Source: DASSBG01 sp035699085 (lineage in GTDB: Bacteria; Pseudomonadota; Gammaproteobacteria; Xanthomonadales; Rhodanobacteraceae). From it: DNA of 25,832 bases. Within the stretch, counting starts at the first letter, position 1. Every line of letters starts with the position of its first letter. The translations under genes and the position numbers were made by a program. The stretch is taken from contig DASSBG010000044.1 of the NCBI GenBank assembly GCA_035699085.1, positions 1 through 25,832 on the forward strand. The letters run 5' to 3'. Under the pieces are notes generated by a model. The model saw nothing but the letters and a program-made list of their open reading frames with translations. It did not search any database and was not told the DNA's origin. This document shows, piece by piece, positions 6,966 to 14,133 of this stretch.

Positions 6966-7571
6966 ATGACGGATTCAAGGGGGACGGCCGAGGACGCCGA
7001 CGACGCACGCATCCACGCCGAGCTGGAACGCCTGCAGGCCGGCGACCGCGAGGCGCTGGATCGCTTGCTGCCGCTGGTGCTGGACGATCTGCGCCGGCTG
7101 GCGCGTGCCCAGCGACGGCGCCTCGGCAGCGGCGAGACGCTGCGCACCACGGCGCTGATCCACGAGGCCTACCTCAAGTTGCGCCGCCACGAAGGTGGCG
7201 GTGCCAGCACGCGCCGCCACTTCCTGCACACGGCTGCGCTGGCGATGCGCCAGATCCTCATCGACCACGCGCGCTCGCGGATGGCCGCTCGTGCGCGCCA
7301 CGAGCGGGCGGCGGAACTGGCCGAGCCGCCGGAGGCGCTTTACCGGCAGGCGCAGGATGTGCTCGACATCGACATCGCTTTGCGCGACCTGGAGCCGCTG
7401 AACCCGCGGCTGGTCGAGGTGGTCAACTGCCGCTACTTCGCCGGCTACTCCGAGCGCGAAACCGGTGAATTGCTCGGCGTCAGCGAGCGCACCGTGCGCC
7501 GCGACTGGCTGAAAGCACGGGCCTGGCTGGCCAACACCCTGAGACATGGTGGACATGCCGCCGCCGGTTGA
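6966..7571 (+). CDS. ECF-type RNA polymerase sigma factor, TIGR02999/kinase-linked group
   Basis: A 201-residue sigma factor with region 2 (about residues 25-95) and region 4 (about 135-195: LNPRLVEVVNCRYFAGYSERETGELLGVSERTVRRDWLKARAWL, a clear helix-turn-helix). The motif TTALIHEAYLKL (61-72) is typical of the group whose gene is followed by a Ser/Thr kinase gene (ECF43-like). Ordinary ECF factors have acidic residues (like DAED) in front of the matching V-Q-E-x-F segment; here they are L-R-T-T. In studied relatives a threonine in region 2.2 is phosphorylated by the partner kinase to allow core RNA polymerase binding; applying this to T61/T62 is inference. The gene overlaps the kinase gene by 26 bp. 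The ATG at 6966 starts at the usual distance from region 2; its ribosome site is weak. Confidence 0.9.
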   Translation: MTDSRGTAEDADDARIHAELERLQAGDREALDRLLPLVLDDLRRLARAQRRRLGSGETLRTTALIHEAYLKLRRHEGGGASTRRHFLHTAALAMRQILIDHARSRMAARARHERAAELAEPPEALYRQAQDVLDIDIALRDLEPLNPRLVEVVNCRYFAGYSERETGELLGVSERTVRRDWLKARAWLANTLRHGGHAAAG

Positions 7572-10122
7572 CGACGTGCGGCTCGATGCCGCGCTTGATG
7601 CGCTGCTGGCGCTCGATGAAGGCGCCGCGCGCGCCGCCTGGCTGGCCGAGGCGCGACAGCGCGACCCGGCGCTGGCCGAACAGGTCGAGACGCTGCTGGC
7701 ACAAGCCGACGGCCTGCCGGAGCTGGACACCGGCCCGGGCGCCTTGGCCGACGACCTGGTCGAGCAGTACAGTGGCCTGACGCCCGGCGACTTGCTTGGC
7801 GCCTGGCGCGTGCTGCACCCGCTGGGCCGCGGCGGCATGGGCCGCGTCTATCTGGCCGAGCGGGCCGACGGCGCCTTTGACAAGCGCGTGGCGGTCAAGG
7901 TGCTGCGCCGCGAGCTGGATCTTCCGCCGGAGGTACTGCGGCGCGAGCGCGCGCTGCTGGCGCGGTTGGAACATCCCGGCGTGACCCGGCTGCTCGATGG
8001 TGGCGTCAGCGACGGCGGCGATATCTACCTGGTGATGGAACATGTCGACGGCACGCCGCTGCTGGAGTGGTGCCGTCAGCACGGCGCCGATGCCGCTGCG
8101 CGCGTCACGCTGTTCCTGCAGGTGGCAGAAGCGGTTGCCGACGCCCACCGCCAACGTGTGGTGCACGGCGACATCAAACCCGGCAATGTGCTGGTAACGG
8201 CGGAGCGGCGCGCCCGCCTGCTGGACTTCGGCGTGGCGCAACTGGCCGAGCTGCCGGATGGAAGCGGCACCGAGCTGCGCGCGCTGACGCCGCAGTTCGC
8301 CGCGCCCGAGTGCCTGCGCGGCGAAGCCTCCAGCATCCGCAGCGATATCTACAGCCTCGGCGCGCTGCTGCACGCCCTGCTGCCGCAAGCCGCGGCCGTC
8401 CGAGCGCTACCGCGCAGCGCCGACCTCGAGGCCATCATTGCCAAGGCCACAGCCGCCGAGCCCGGCCAACGTTACGCCGATGTGCCGCAGCTGCTGGCCG
8501 ACATCCAGCGCTGGCGCCGCTGCCAACCCGTCACCGCGCGCGGTGCCGGCGGCGGCTATCGCCTTCGGCGGTTCATGCGCCGCCACTGGTTCGCAAGCAC
8601 CGCGAGCAGCGTGCTGGCCGCCGTGGTGCTGGCCGCCGCCGGCGCGCTGGCCTGGCAGAACGGCGTGGTACGCAGCGAGCGCGACCAGGCGCGGCTTGCC
8701 GAATCACGCTCGCAGATAGTGCTCGATTACCTGATGGGTCTGCTCGGCCATGCCGGCGACGCACCCGCATCGGCGGCCAGGCCACTGCCGCAACTGCTGG
8801 CCGACAGCCTGGACAACATCGACCGCGACTTCGCCGGCGATGCGGTGGCGCGCCAGGAGCTGCTGGCGCGGCTGGGGGAGCTGCACGTGCGCCTCAATGA
8901 CTTCGCGACGGCCGACACCTTGCTGTCGCGCTTCGTCGCCGACGCAGACGGCAGCTCGCCGCCGGCGCTGCGCGCGCGGGCATTCGACCAACTCGCCGTG
9001 GTGCGCCTGCACCAGGGCAAACTGGATGAAGCCCGCGCACTGGTCAGCCGCGCGCTGGGGCTGCTGCAGGACGTGGCCGGCGACAGCCGCGGGCAGCGCG
9101 CGCAAGTGCTGGTCACGCGCGCGCGGCTGCAGCAACGCAGCGGCAAAGCCAGCGACGCCATCGCGACGCTGCGCCAGGCGCTGGCGCTGCGGCTGGCGGT
9201 GTCACCCGCCGATGCCGCGCAAACGGTGGTGGTGCGCAACAGCCTGGCGGTTGCGCTGATGCGCAGCGGCGACTACGCCGGCGCACTGGCAGAATTCCGC
9301 CAGTTGGAGCAAGCCCTCGTATCCAGCAACCGCAGCCACAGCCTCGATGCCGCCAACATCTACAACAACCACGCCAGCACGGCCTTCGCCTATGGCTTGT
9401 ATGGCGAAGCCGACCGGCTGTTTGCGCGGGCGCTGAAGCTGCAGCGCGAGCTGTACGGTCCGTCGGCCGCGCTGGCGGCCCTGCTCAACAACGTCGGCAA
9501 GCTGAAGCTGGCGCTCGGCGACATCGCCACCGGCAGGCAGCACATCCAGGATGCGGTCGCCATGATGGAAACGTACGCGGGCGAGCACAGCATCGATGCG
9601 CGGCTGGTGCGCCTCAGCCTCGGCCAGCTGGCGCTGTCCGAGGGCCGGCCGGCTGACGCCCGGGACATCTACAAGTCCATCGGCGACAGCCTGAGTGGCG
9701 TGCTCGGCGACACGCATCCGCTGATCGCCCGGGTGCGTGCGCGGCAACTGGTGGCGCATGCGCGCTCCGCGTCGATGCCGGCCAGCGATCCCGCCTTCGA
9801 CCGCATGCTGGCCCGGCTGGGCAGCGCGCCTTCCAGCCAGCGGCCGCGCGCCCAGCTGCTGTGTCACCGCGCCGAACTGGCGCTGGCGCAGCAACGCAAC
9901 GCGCTGGCGGCGACCAGCGCCCAGGCCTGCGCCCGTCTGCGCCCGACCAACCAGGCCGAACACAGCGCGCCGCGGCTGGTGGCCCGCTACCTCCTGGCCG
10001 AAGCACGCCTTCGCGACGCGCCGGACCCGGCGCGCCGTGCCGAGCGCGACGCGGCGCTGCAGGCGCTGACCGCGCAGCTCGGCGAGGACCATCCGACGGT
10101 GCAACGCCTGGCGGCGCTGTAG
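7546..10122 (+). CDS. Membrane Ser/Thr protein kinase with periplasmic TPR domain
   Basis: An 858-residue Hanks-type kinase. The N-terminal 75 residues are helical. The kinase domain has the glycine loop GRGGMG (94-99), K118 in VAVKVL, catalytic loop HGDIKPGN (207-214, base D209), DFG (227-229) and APE (253-255). The residue before the catalytic Asp is Gly, so this is a non-RD kinase. One membrane segment (about 349-370) follows a basic stretch, then about 480 residues of helical TPR-like repeats that should lie in the periplasm as a sensor. The gene overlaps the sigma gene and almost certainly acts with it: the kinase probably senses an envelope signal and phosphorylates the sigma factor. 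Two starts are possible (ATG 7546 or 7555); the protein is otherwise of the usual size for this family. Confidence 0.92.
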   Translation: MVDMPPPVDDVRLDAALDALLALDEGAARAAWLAEARQRDPALAEQVETLLAQADGLPELDTGPGALADDLVEQYSGLTPGDLLGAWRVLHPLGRGGMGRVYLAERADGAFDKRVAVKVLRRELDLPPEVLRRERALLARLEHPGVTRLLDGGVSDGGDIYLVMEHVDGTPLLEWCRQHGADAAARVTLFLQVAEAVADAHRQRVVHGDIKPGNVLVTAERRARLLDFGVAQLAELPDGSGTELRALTPQFAAPECLRGEASSIRSDIYSLGALLHALLPQAAAVRALPRSADLEAIIAKATAAEPGQRYADVPQLLADIQRWRRCQPVTARGAGGGYRLRRFMRRHWFASTASSVLAAVVLAAAGALAWQNGVVRSERDQARLAESRSQIVLDYLMGLLGHAGDAPASAARPLPQLLADSLDNIDRDFAGDAVARQELLARLGELHVRLNDFATADTLLSRFVADADGSSPPALRARAFDQLAVVRLHQGKLDEARALVSRALGLLQDVAGDSRGQRAQVLVTRARLQQRSGKASDAIATLRQALALRLAVSPADAAQTVVVRNSLAVALMRSGDYAGALAEFRQLEQALVSSNRSHSLDAANIYNNHASTAFAYGLYGEADRLFARALKLQRELYGPSAALAALLNNVGKLKLALGDIATGRQHIQDAVAMMETYAGEHSIDARLVRLSLGQLALSEGRPADARDIYKSIGDSLSGVLGDTHPLIARVRARQLVAHARSASMPASDPAFDRMLARLGSAPSSQRPRAQLLCHRAELALAQQRNALAATSAQACARLRPTNQAEHSAPRLVARYLLAEARLRDAPDPARRAERDAALQALTAQLGEDHPTVQRLAAL

Positions 10123-10178
10123 CACGGAGAACCGGGACGCGGGGACAGCGGAGAACAGCGCGCGGCTGGCCCCGGCGG

Positions 10179-10213
10179 CGCCGCATGGCCGGCTTACCCA
10201 AGCGGCTCCGTAC
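10179..10213 (+). promoter_or_regulatory. Conserved upstream element, copy A
   Basis: The stretch reads like CGNCGCATGGCYGG, then TT, then CCCA, then GGCTCCGTA, and matches copy B at 11179-11213 with one single-base indel. Copy A lies about 100 bases before the ATG at 10315. TGGCYGG and CCGTA are about 17 bases apart, so they could be the -35 and -10 of a promoter read by an alternative sigma factor such as the adjacent ECF. That assignment is inference. Confidence 0.5.
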
Positions 10214-10314
10214 CTGGATAGAACGCGCGTGCGTGCCGATCCGACATCCGCACGCGGCCTCCACCCGCAGCCGGCGCGCCACCGCTGGCCTCACGATCCA
10301 AAGGGGAGCACGAG

Positions 10315-11022
10315 ATGAAACACGACACGCGCCCGATCCCGCGCTTGCTTGGTGTTGGCCTGATCGCAGTGGTCGCCGCCACCAGCGTCCATGCCGAAGG
10401 CACCATGGTGGCGCAATGCGGCCGTAGCGGCGCGGATTTCGTGCTTTCCGACGTGACCCCGGCCGACGCCAGCATGGTCTACGGCCTGCCGGCGGCGCCG
10501 GGCGACGACGCCGTGCTGGTGGTCGACGAGTTGGGCGGCGCGCATTGGAGCACCGACTCGCGCAGCGCGATCGACACGGAGTGCGGTGGCGACGGCTCGA
10601 ACGAGATCAACCTGTTCACGCCCATACAGCCCCGCGACGGCACATGGCGCATGGAAATGGTCAACCACCGCACGCTCGGTTGCTCGTCACGCATCGCCGG
10701 GGCCGCCAAGGCCGCCGTGGCCCGGAAGGTCGGGCAGGACACGACCCACGTGTTTGATTTCCAGCAGCCATTCCACCCGCATCCGCTGATGGACGCCACA
10801 TGGATGCAGACCGGCACCAACCGTTGGCAAAGCCAGATCGTGCACCAAGGCAGCGAGGCCATGACCATGGATGTGGCCGTTAGGGCCAAGGTGATTTCGC
10901 CATCGCAAATCAATGAAACCAGCACGTTCACCATCCGCATGTCGCCGCAGCTGGCGCGGATCATGGGCGGCAGCGGCAATTGCCGCTCGATCGCCAATTT
11001 CAAGCTCACCTGGGTGAAGTAA
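10315..11022 (+). CDS. Secreted four-cysteine protein of unknown function
   Basis: A 235-residue protein I do not recognise. It has a clear signal peptide (residues 1-27, cut after VHA) and a strong ribosome site (AGGGGAG, 6 bases before the ATG). The mature part has four cysteines in the contexts AQCGRS, TECGGD, LGCSS and GNCRS, suggesting two disulfides in an extracytoplasmic protein. It is otherwise rich in beta-type segments, for example the C-terminal NFKLTWVK. No membrane segment follows the signal peptide. It lies directly after the kinase gene and before the second beta-helix gene, and shares an upstream element with the latter, so co-regulation is plausible. Transcription probably ends at the hairpin 11042-11070. 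Confidence 0.8.
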   Translation: MKHDTRPIPRLLGVGLIAVVAATSVHAEGTMVAQCGRSGADFVLSDVTPADASMVYGLPAAPGDDAVLVVDELGGAHWSTDSRSAIDTECGGDGSNEINLFTPIQPRDGTWRMEMVNHRTLGCSSRIAGAAKAAVARKVGQDTTHVFDFQQPFHPHPLMDATWMQTGTNRWQSQIVHQGSEAMTMDVAVRAKVISPSQINETSTFTIRMSPQLARIMGGSGNCRSIANFKLTWVK

Positions 11023-11041
11023 GCGACGCCGCGCGGACCGC

Positions 11042-11070
11042 CGGCGCCCAGGCACGGCCTGCGGGCGCCG
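11042..11070 (+). terminator. Strong GC hairpin after the four-cysteine gene
   Basis: CGGCGCCC (11042-11049) pairs with GGGCGCCG (11063-11070), and inside it AGGC pairs with GCCT around an ACG loop, leaving a two-base bulge. It starts 20 bases after the stop codon. Only a short T-pair follows, so termination efficiency is uncertain. Confidence 0.5.
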
Positions 11071-11178
11071 TTGCACGTGGTGCAGCCACGCCGCGGGCGC
11101 TGAGGCAAGCGGGCGACTTGGCGTCAGCTTCGCAAAGATCGGTCGCCGCCGCGGCCCCTGGTCCCCGCTTTCTGGCCA

Positions 11179-11213
11179 CGACGCATGGCTGGATTTGCCC
11201 ACATGGCTCCGTA
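11179..11213 (+). promoter_or_regulatory. Conserved upstream element, copy B
   Basis: Matches copy A (10179-10212) in CG-CGCATGGCYGG, TT, CCCA and GGCTCCGTA, with a one-base insertion in the middle. It lies about 33 bases before the ATG at 11246, a good distance for a promoter. CTCCGTAC alone also occurs at 5242-5249, upstream of the first beta-helix gene, but the rest of the element is not conserved there. Confidence 0.5.
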
Positions 11214-11245
11214 TGTACCGGTAAGCCACGCTTCGGAGTCGTCGA

Positions 11246-12760
11246 ATGTCGCTCGTTACCCGCATCATCGCCACGCTGGCCGCCGCGCTCGCCTGCGCGC
11301 TGCCTGCCAGTACCTCGGCGACCATCCTCCACGTCACCAACAATGCCGACAGCGGCGCGGGCACCTTGCGCCAGGCGATCATCGCCGGCAACGCGCTGCC
11401 GGCGGACGACTACCCCGACATCCGCATCGACCTGTCGGAATGGGAGGCGATCCACTTGAGCAGCGACCTGCCCAGCATCACCAGGCCCTTCGTCTACATC
11501 CGTGGCTTCGCCACTTCGCGGTCGGTGATCGACGGCGGCGACAGTTACCGGATATTCCTGGTGGATCCGCTTGACGGCGGCGGGCTGGTCTGGATCGACC
11601 ACCTCACCTTGCGCAACGGCTTGGCGTCCAAAGGCGGCTGTCTTTCGTTGAAAAGCCACGGCAGCTTGCTGGCAGTCAGCGACACGCGCTTCCGCGGCTG
11701 CACCGCAAGCGCCGGTCCGAGCGGGGAGGCCCTCGGGGGAGCCCTGTACGTCGAGAACGCGCCGCTGCTGTCAATCAGCGACAGCGAGTTCTTCGACAAC
11801 ACCGCCGAAGGCGGCGTCCCCCACGGTGGGGCCATCAACTTCAGCATTTTGGGACAGACCGACCCCGGTAAATGCAACGTCCGCGGCTCGACCTTTCTCG
11901 GCAACCGAGCGATAACTACTCGTACAACCGGCGTCTACGTGAGGGGCGGCGCGATGAGCGTTAACTTGGCGACGCTGTCCGTGACGGAAAACGTATTCCG
12001 CGACAACGACGCCGTTCAACCCGACGACAGCGAACCGGACGAGATCGGGTCGCGGGGCGGTGCACTCTACGCCACCGGCTCCGACGGCCTGATCGCGCGC
12101 AACAACTTCACCATGAACCAAGCGGGTGAAGGCGGTGCCATGTTCATTGCCACCGGTCTTGGCTACTGGACGAGCCAGGCACCGGAAGTCCGCAACAACA
12201 CGTTTGTCGCCAACATCGCCGACCTGAGCGGCGGCGCGATCGTCGGCTGGCTCTCAGACCTTTCTGTCCGCAGCAACAGCTTCCACGCCAACATCGCACC
12301 GGCCGGCAGCAGCGTGATGTTCGAAGAGGGCGAGATCCTGCTGGCGCACAACCTCGTCTCCGGCCGCTCCAGCGGCCTCTGGTGCGACACGGTCGAGCCG
12401 GCCGCGATCACCGGTCGCAACAATCTGCTGCCGGCCAGCAGCTGCCTCGACAGCTCGACCAGCGACACCATCGTCGATAACGTCCGCGTGCAGGGGTTCC
12501 TTCCGGACGTGGTTTACCCGCTCACCCGCCAGCCGCTGCGACCATTCGCGCACAGCGGCGCAATCGACAGCGGCGACCCGGGCACCCCAGACGACGACGA
12601 CGTCACCACGTGCCCCGAGACCGACGGACTGGAGCAGCCGCGCGCGGTGGATGGCGACGCCGACAGCGTCGTGCGTTGCGACATCGGCGCCTTCGAGTGG
12701 CAGGGCGAGGCGTCGCTGTTCGCCGACGACTTCGAGGATCGCATCCAGCCGATGTATTGA
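11246..12760 (+). CDS. Secreted beta-helix protein, choice-of-anchor-Q type (paralogue 2)
   Basis: A 504-residue exported protein similar along its length to the 5350-6822 product. The signal peptide (residues 1-25, cut after TSA) leads into HVTNNADSGAGTLRQAI; the centre has repeated N-x-F-x-x-N and GGA(I/L/M) turns of a parallel beta-helix. The C terminus carries the choice-of-anchor-Q signature RAVDGDADSVVRCDIGAFE followed by the tail LFADDFEDRI, almost the same as in paralogue 1. Cysteines occur in pairs near the C-terminal signature (TTCPETDG and VVRCDIG), as in paralogue 1. GGAG at 11235-11238 is 7 bases before the ATG. Function unknown; surface adhesion or glycan binding is the usual guess for this fold. 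A good terminator follows at 12821-12851. Confidence 0.88.
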   Translation: MSLVTRIIATLAAALACALPASTSATILHVTNNADSGAGTLRQAIIAGNALPADDYPDIRIDLSEWEAIHLSSDLPSITRPFVYIRGFATSRSVIDGGDSYRIFLVDPLDGGGLVWIDHLTLRNGLASKGGCLSLKSHGSLLAVSDTRFRGCTASAGPSGEALGGALYVENAPLLSISDSEFFDNTAEGGVPHGGAINFSILGQTDPGKCNVRGSTFLGNRAITTRTTGVYVRGGAMSVNLATLSVTENVFRDNDAVQPDDSEPDEIGSRGGALYATGSDGLIARNNFTMNQAGEGGAMFIATGLGYWTSQAPEVRNNTFVANIADLSGGAIVGWLSDLSVRSNSFHANIAPAGSSVMFEEGEILLAHNLVSGRSSGLWCDTVEPAAITGRNNLLPASSCLDSSTSDTIVDNVRVQGFLPDVVYPLTRQPLRPFAHSGAIDSGDPGTPDDDDVTTCPETDGLEQPRAVDGDADSVVRCDIGAFEWQGEASLFADDFEDRIQPMY

Positions 12761-12820
12761 GGCCTCCATCGCGCTAGGCGCGAGCGCCCACGGAACATCG
12801 CAAGCAGGAGGGAGGGAGCG

Positions 12821-12851
12821 AAGGCGGCGGGGCTGCGTGCCCCGTCGCCTT
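12821..12851 (+). terminator. Rho-independent terminator after beta-helix paralogue 2
   Basis: Arms 12821-12832 and 12840-12851 form a 12-bp stem (AAGGCG, one G-T wobble, CGGGG against CCCCG and CGCCTT) with a 7-base loop, followed by TGTCTT. It lies 60 bases after the stop codon and separates the beta-helix module from the next sigma operon. Confidence 0.75.
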
Positions 12852-12879
12852 TGTCTTGCCCGGGCGTTACGCGCGAGCC

Positions 12880-12909
12880 TGCAACCGTTTGACGTTCCGC
12901 GGCATCCTA
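12880..12909 (+). promoter_or_regulatory. Probable ECF-type promoter of the second sigma operon
   Basis: TGCAACCGTTT (-35 type, AACC at 12883-12886) and CATCCTA (-10 type, 12903-12909) are separated by 16 bases between AACC and CAT. This is the general form of promoters read by ECF sigma factors, which often drive their own genes. Transcription would start near 12915-12917, that is, at or next to the GTG start codon, implying a leaderless message. Confidence 0.5.
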
Positions 12910-12915
12910 GGAGGT

Positions 12916-13500
12916 GTGGAGCCGCGTACTTTCCAGCACGAAACCGACCCGGCGCTCATCGCCCGCCTGCAGCGCGGCGAACTGGCGGCGCTGGAGAGCG
13001 TCTACCGCGACTTCCAGCGGCCCGCGTACAGCCTGGCACTGCGCCTGACCGGCCGCGCCGATGCGGCCTGCGACGTGGTCCAGGACGCGATGCTGAAAGC
13101 CTTCGAGCGCGCCCGTCAGTACCGCAGCGAGGCGCCCTTCGGCGCCTGGCTGCGGCGGCTGGTGGTGAATGAGGCGCTGATGCGCCTGCGCCGGGACAAG
13201 CGCGACCGGCATGAGCCGCTCGATGACAGCCTGCCCGACGACAGCGGCGCCTTCCGCTGGCCCGGCGGCGACAGCGCCACGCTGGAGCGCGCCCTGGCGC
13301 AGCTGCCGGACACCGCCCGCGCGGTGCTCTGGCTGTACCACGTCGAGGGCTGCACGCATGTCGAGATTGCCGACCAGTTCGGCCGCTCGGTGAGTTTTTC
13401 AAAATCGCAACTGGCGCGCGCCACCCGGCGCCTGCGCCGGCTGCTCGACCCTGCCGTGGAGGACGCGCCATGCATGACCGGCACGGCGACAACCGCATGA
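12916..13500 (+). CDS. ECF-type RNA polymerase sigma factor (RpoE-like)
   Basis: A 194-residue sigma factor. Region 2 (about residues 25-95) includes DAACDVVQDAMLKAFERARQ and FGAWLRRLVVNEALMRLRRDKR. Region 4 (about 120-180) includes LPDTARAVLWLYHVEGCTHVEIA and the helix SKSQLARATRRLRRLL. It keeps the acidic residues and V-Q-D segment of ordinary ECF factors, unlike the kinase-linked sigma at 6966. The start is uncertain. GTG 12916 gives the usual N-terminal length, but AGGAGG (12909-12914) is only one base before it; in-frame TTG codons at 12856 and 12889 lie further up. An ECF-like promoter ending at 12909 suggests a leaderless start at 12916. It overlaps the next gene by 31 bp, typical of a sigma/anti-sigma pair. 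Confidence 0.88.
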   Translation: MEPRTFQHETDPALIARLQRGELAALESVYRDFQRPAYSLALRLTGRADAACDVVQDAMLKAFERARQYRSEAPFGAWLRRLVVNEALMRLRRDKRDRHEPLDDSLPDDSGAFRWPGGDSATLERALAQLPDTARAVLWLYHVEGCTHVEIADQFGRSVSFSKSQLARATRRLRRLLDPAVEDAPCMTGTATTA

Positions 13501-14075
13501 ACATCTCTGACGAAGCCGCGCTGCGCGCGGCGCTGCACGCCCTGCCGCAGAGCTCGCCGCCGGCCGACCTGTGGCCGGCGCTGGCTGCCCGCGTTCAGCG
13601 CCGCCAACGGACCCGGCAACGACTGCGCATCGGCGTGCCGTTGGCACTGGCCGCCTGCCTGGCGCTGGTGGTTGCCCTGCCCCTGCGGCAGGCCTCGACG
13701 CCGACACCCGCACCGGCTGCACAGGCCACCACGGCCGCGGTAAAGCCGGCGCGAGCGGCCGCGCCCGCTGACGATGTCGATGCCCTGCGGCTGCGCTCGC
13801 AGCGCCTGCAGGCCTGGGTCGGCGAGCTGGCACGGCATGGCGCACCGCTGGATGGCGCGGCGCTGGCGCGGGTCACGCGCATCGAGGACCAGATCGGGCT
13901 GGTCGACCTGCAGCTTGGCGCCGGCCCGGACGCAACGACCCGCCAGGCGCTGTGGAGCGAACGGGTCGCCCTCCTGCAGCGCCTGGCGATGGTTCGCCTG
14001 TCGCCCGACGCGCTGGCTGCCCGCGGCGAACGTGTCGGCCGCAGCGGCGCCATGCCGGCCGTATGGATCAACTGA
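13470..14075 (+). CDS. Single-pass membrane protein, probable anti-sigma factor
   Basis: A 201-residue protein with a cytoplasmic N-terminal part (residues 1-53, ending in a very basic stretch RRQRTRQRLR), one membrane segment (about 54-72), a Pro/Ala/Thr-rich linker, and a periplasmic helical part (about 100-200). No family is clearly recognisable and there is no zinc anti-sigma motif (H-x3-C-x2-C). Its role is inferred from position: it overlaps the sigma gene by 31 bp and has the topology of anti-sigma factors. GGAGG at 13458-13462 is 7 bases before the ATG at 13470. A second ATG at 13497 overlaps the sigma stop as ATGA, so translation may be coupled. The next gene, for an exported PDZ protein, begins 58 bases downstream. 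Confidence 0.75.
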   Translation: MHDRHGDNRMNISDEAALRAALHALPQSSPPADLWPALAARVQRRQRTRQRLRIGVPLALAACLALVVALPLRQASTPTPAPAAQATTAAVKPARAAAPADDVDALRLRSQRLQAWVGELARHGAPLDGAALARVTRIEDQIGLVDLQLGAGPDATTRQALWSERVALLQRLAMVRLSPDALAARGERVGRSGAMPAVWIN

Positions 14076-14133
14076 CCGCCGCACGCGGCACGCACGCCGC
14101 GCCGGCAAACGCACCACTGACGAGGACCACAGC

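Noticed and set aside
5575..7008. Minus-strand open frame opposite beta-helix paralogue 1 and the sigma gene
   Set aside because: No family likeness and biased composition; the plus strand carries clear protein families over the same interval.
10123..10178. Heptad-like GGGACGCGGGGACAG after the kinase gene
   Set aside because: Only two irregular GGGAC groups are present, not a real array, so I did not annotate it as a member of the heptad elements.
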